NCBI GenBank assembly: GCA_013215275.1
Contig: JABSRF010000005.1
Coordinates: forward strand, 1 to 48,842
Length of the DNA stretch: 48,842 nt
Direction of reading: 5' to 3'
Source of the DNA: Oligoflexales bacterium
GTDB lineage: Bacteria; Bdellovibrionota_B; Oligoflexia; Oligoflexales; Bog-1112
The translations under genes were made by a program, and so were the position numbers. The stretch's first letter is position 1, and each line of letters starts with the position of its first letter. Of the stretch, positions 48,797 to 48,842 are shown piece after piece. The notes below the pieces were generated by a model. It did no database searches. It was not told the origin of the DNA and was given only the letters and a program-made list of their open reading frames with translations.

Positions 48797-48842
48797 TATT
48801 CATGTGTGATCAGAACGCTATATTTTGGTAGAAACGGATGCC
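48766..48842. repeat. Right copy of the 77-base terminal inverted repeat
   Basis: Exact reverse complement of bases 1-77. Here it supplies the first residues of the threonine aldolase frame (MGRIFIWSYL), which do not match the family; family-like sequence begins exactly where the repeat stops. This favours the left copy as the genuine location and the right copy as a fold-back join. Confidence 0.9.

Overview
The window is a chromosomal, origin-proximal segment of a Gram-negative bacterium with moderate to slightly low GC. It carries dnaA, dnaN, gyrB and gyrA, the whole F1Fo ATP synthase in two clusters, chromosomal parAB with parS sites, and most of the division and cell wall (dcw) cluster. 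The meso-diaminopimelate MurE signature, the lipoprotein with LysM domains, RapA, ApaG, the signal peptide on ATP synthase subunit c and the linkage parA-parB-atpF'-atpF-atpH point to a delta-proteobacteria-like lineage. Bdellovibrionota/Oligoflexia is my best guess. That is an inference from gene order and protein style; no 16S gene or marker search was available.

Layout. 60-9238, all minus: serine hydrolase, gyrA, gyrB, dnaN, a dnaN-dnaA gap that looks like oriC (DnaA boxes, a GC block, a DnaA-trio-like run and an AT-rich stretch), then dnaA. 9483-11332, plus: two small ATP synthase accessory membrane proteins, atpB and atpE, closed by a clear terminator. 11333-12157: an AT-rich gap with two parS sites, a doubtful small ORF and an orphan terminator. 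12158-20021, plus: parA, parB, atpF', atpF, atpH, atpA, atpG, atpD, atpC. 20042-22290, plus: a glycosyltransferase and an SDR-type sugar epimerase, convergent with ftsZ. 22287-37589, minus, listed in transcription order from the right: rsmH, ftsL, ftsI, murE, murF, mraY, murD, ftsW, murC, ftsQ, ftsA, ftsZ, interrupted only by a plus-strand NUDIX hydrolase between ftsI and murE. 38085-48796: LysM lipoprotein, CPBP-type membrane protease, class-III aminotransferase (frameshifted), ribD, dCMP deaminase, apaG, rapA (minus) and a threonine aldolase (minus, frameshifted and with an abnormal N-terminus).

How the genes work together. The left third starts and segregates replication (DnaA, clamp, gyrase, ParABS) and makes ATP. 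The middle builds lipid-linked peptidoglycan precursor and the divisome (MurE/F, MraY, MurD, MurC; FtsW/I/L/Q/A/Z). The right end is a mixed metabolic and stress-associated set. The dcw cluster lacks mraZ, murG, murB and ddl, and recF is missing from between dnaN and gyrB.

Most unusual signals: (1) two genes, the aminotransferase and the threonine aldolase, are each broken by the same lesion, a six-A run in the context CAAAAAATG where the family alignment needs seven A's, although longer A runs elsewhere in the window are intact; (2) the two ends of the window are a perfect 77-base inverted repeat that replaces the conserved start of the threonine aldolase, which I read as an assembly or amplification fold-back or a repeat boundary rather than telomeres; (3) the origin has DnaA boxes on both sides of dnaA and a DnaA-trio-like element; (4) ParABS sits inside the split ATP synthase locus. 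I see no CRISPR array, tRNA, rRNA, insertion sequence or defence system.
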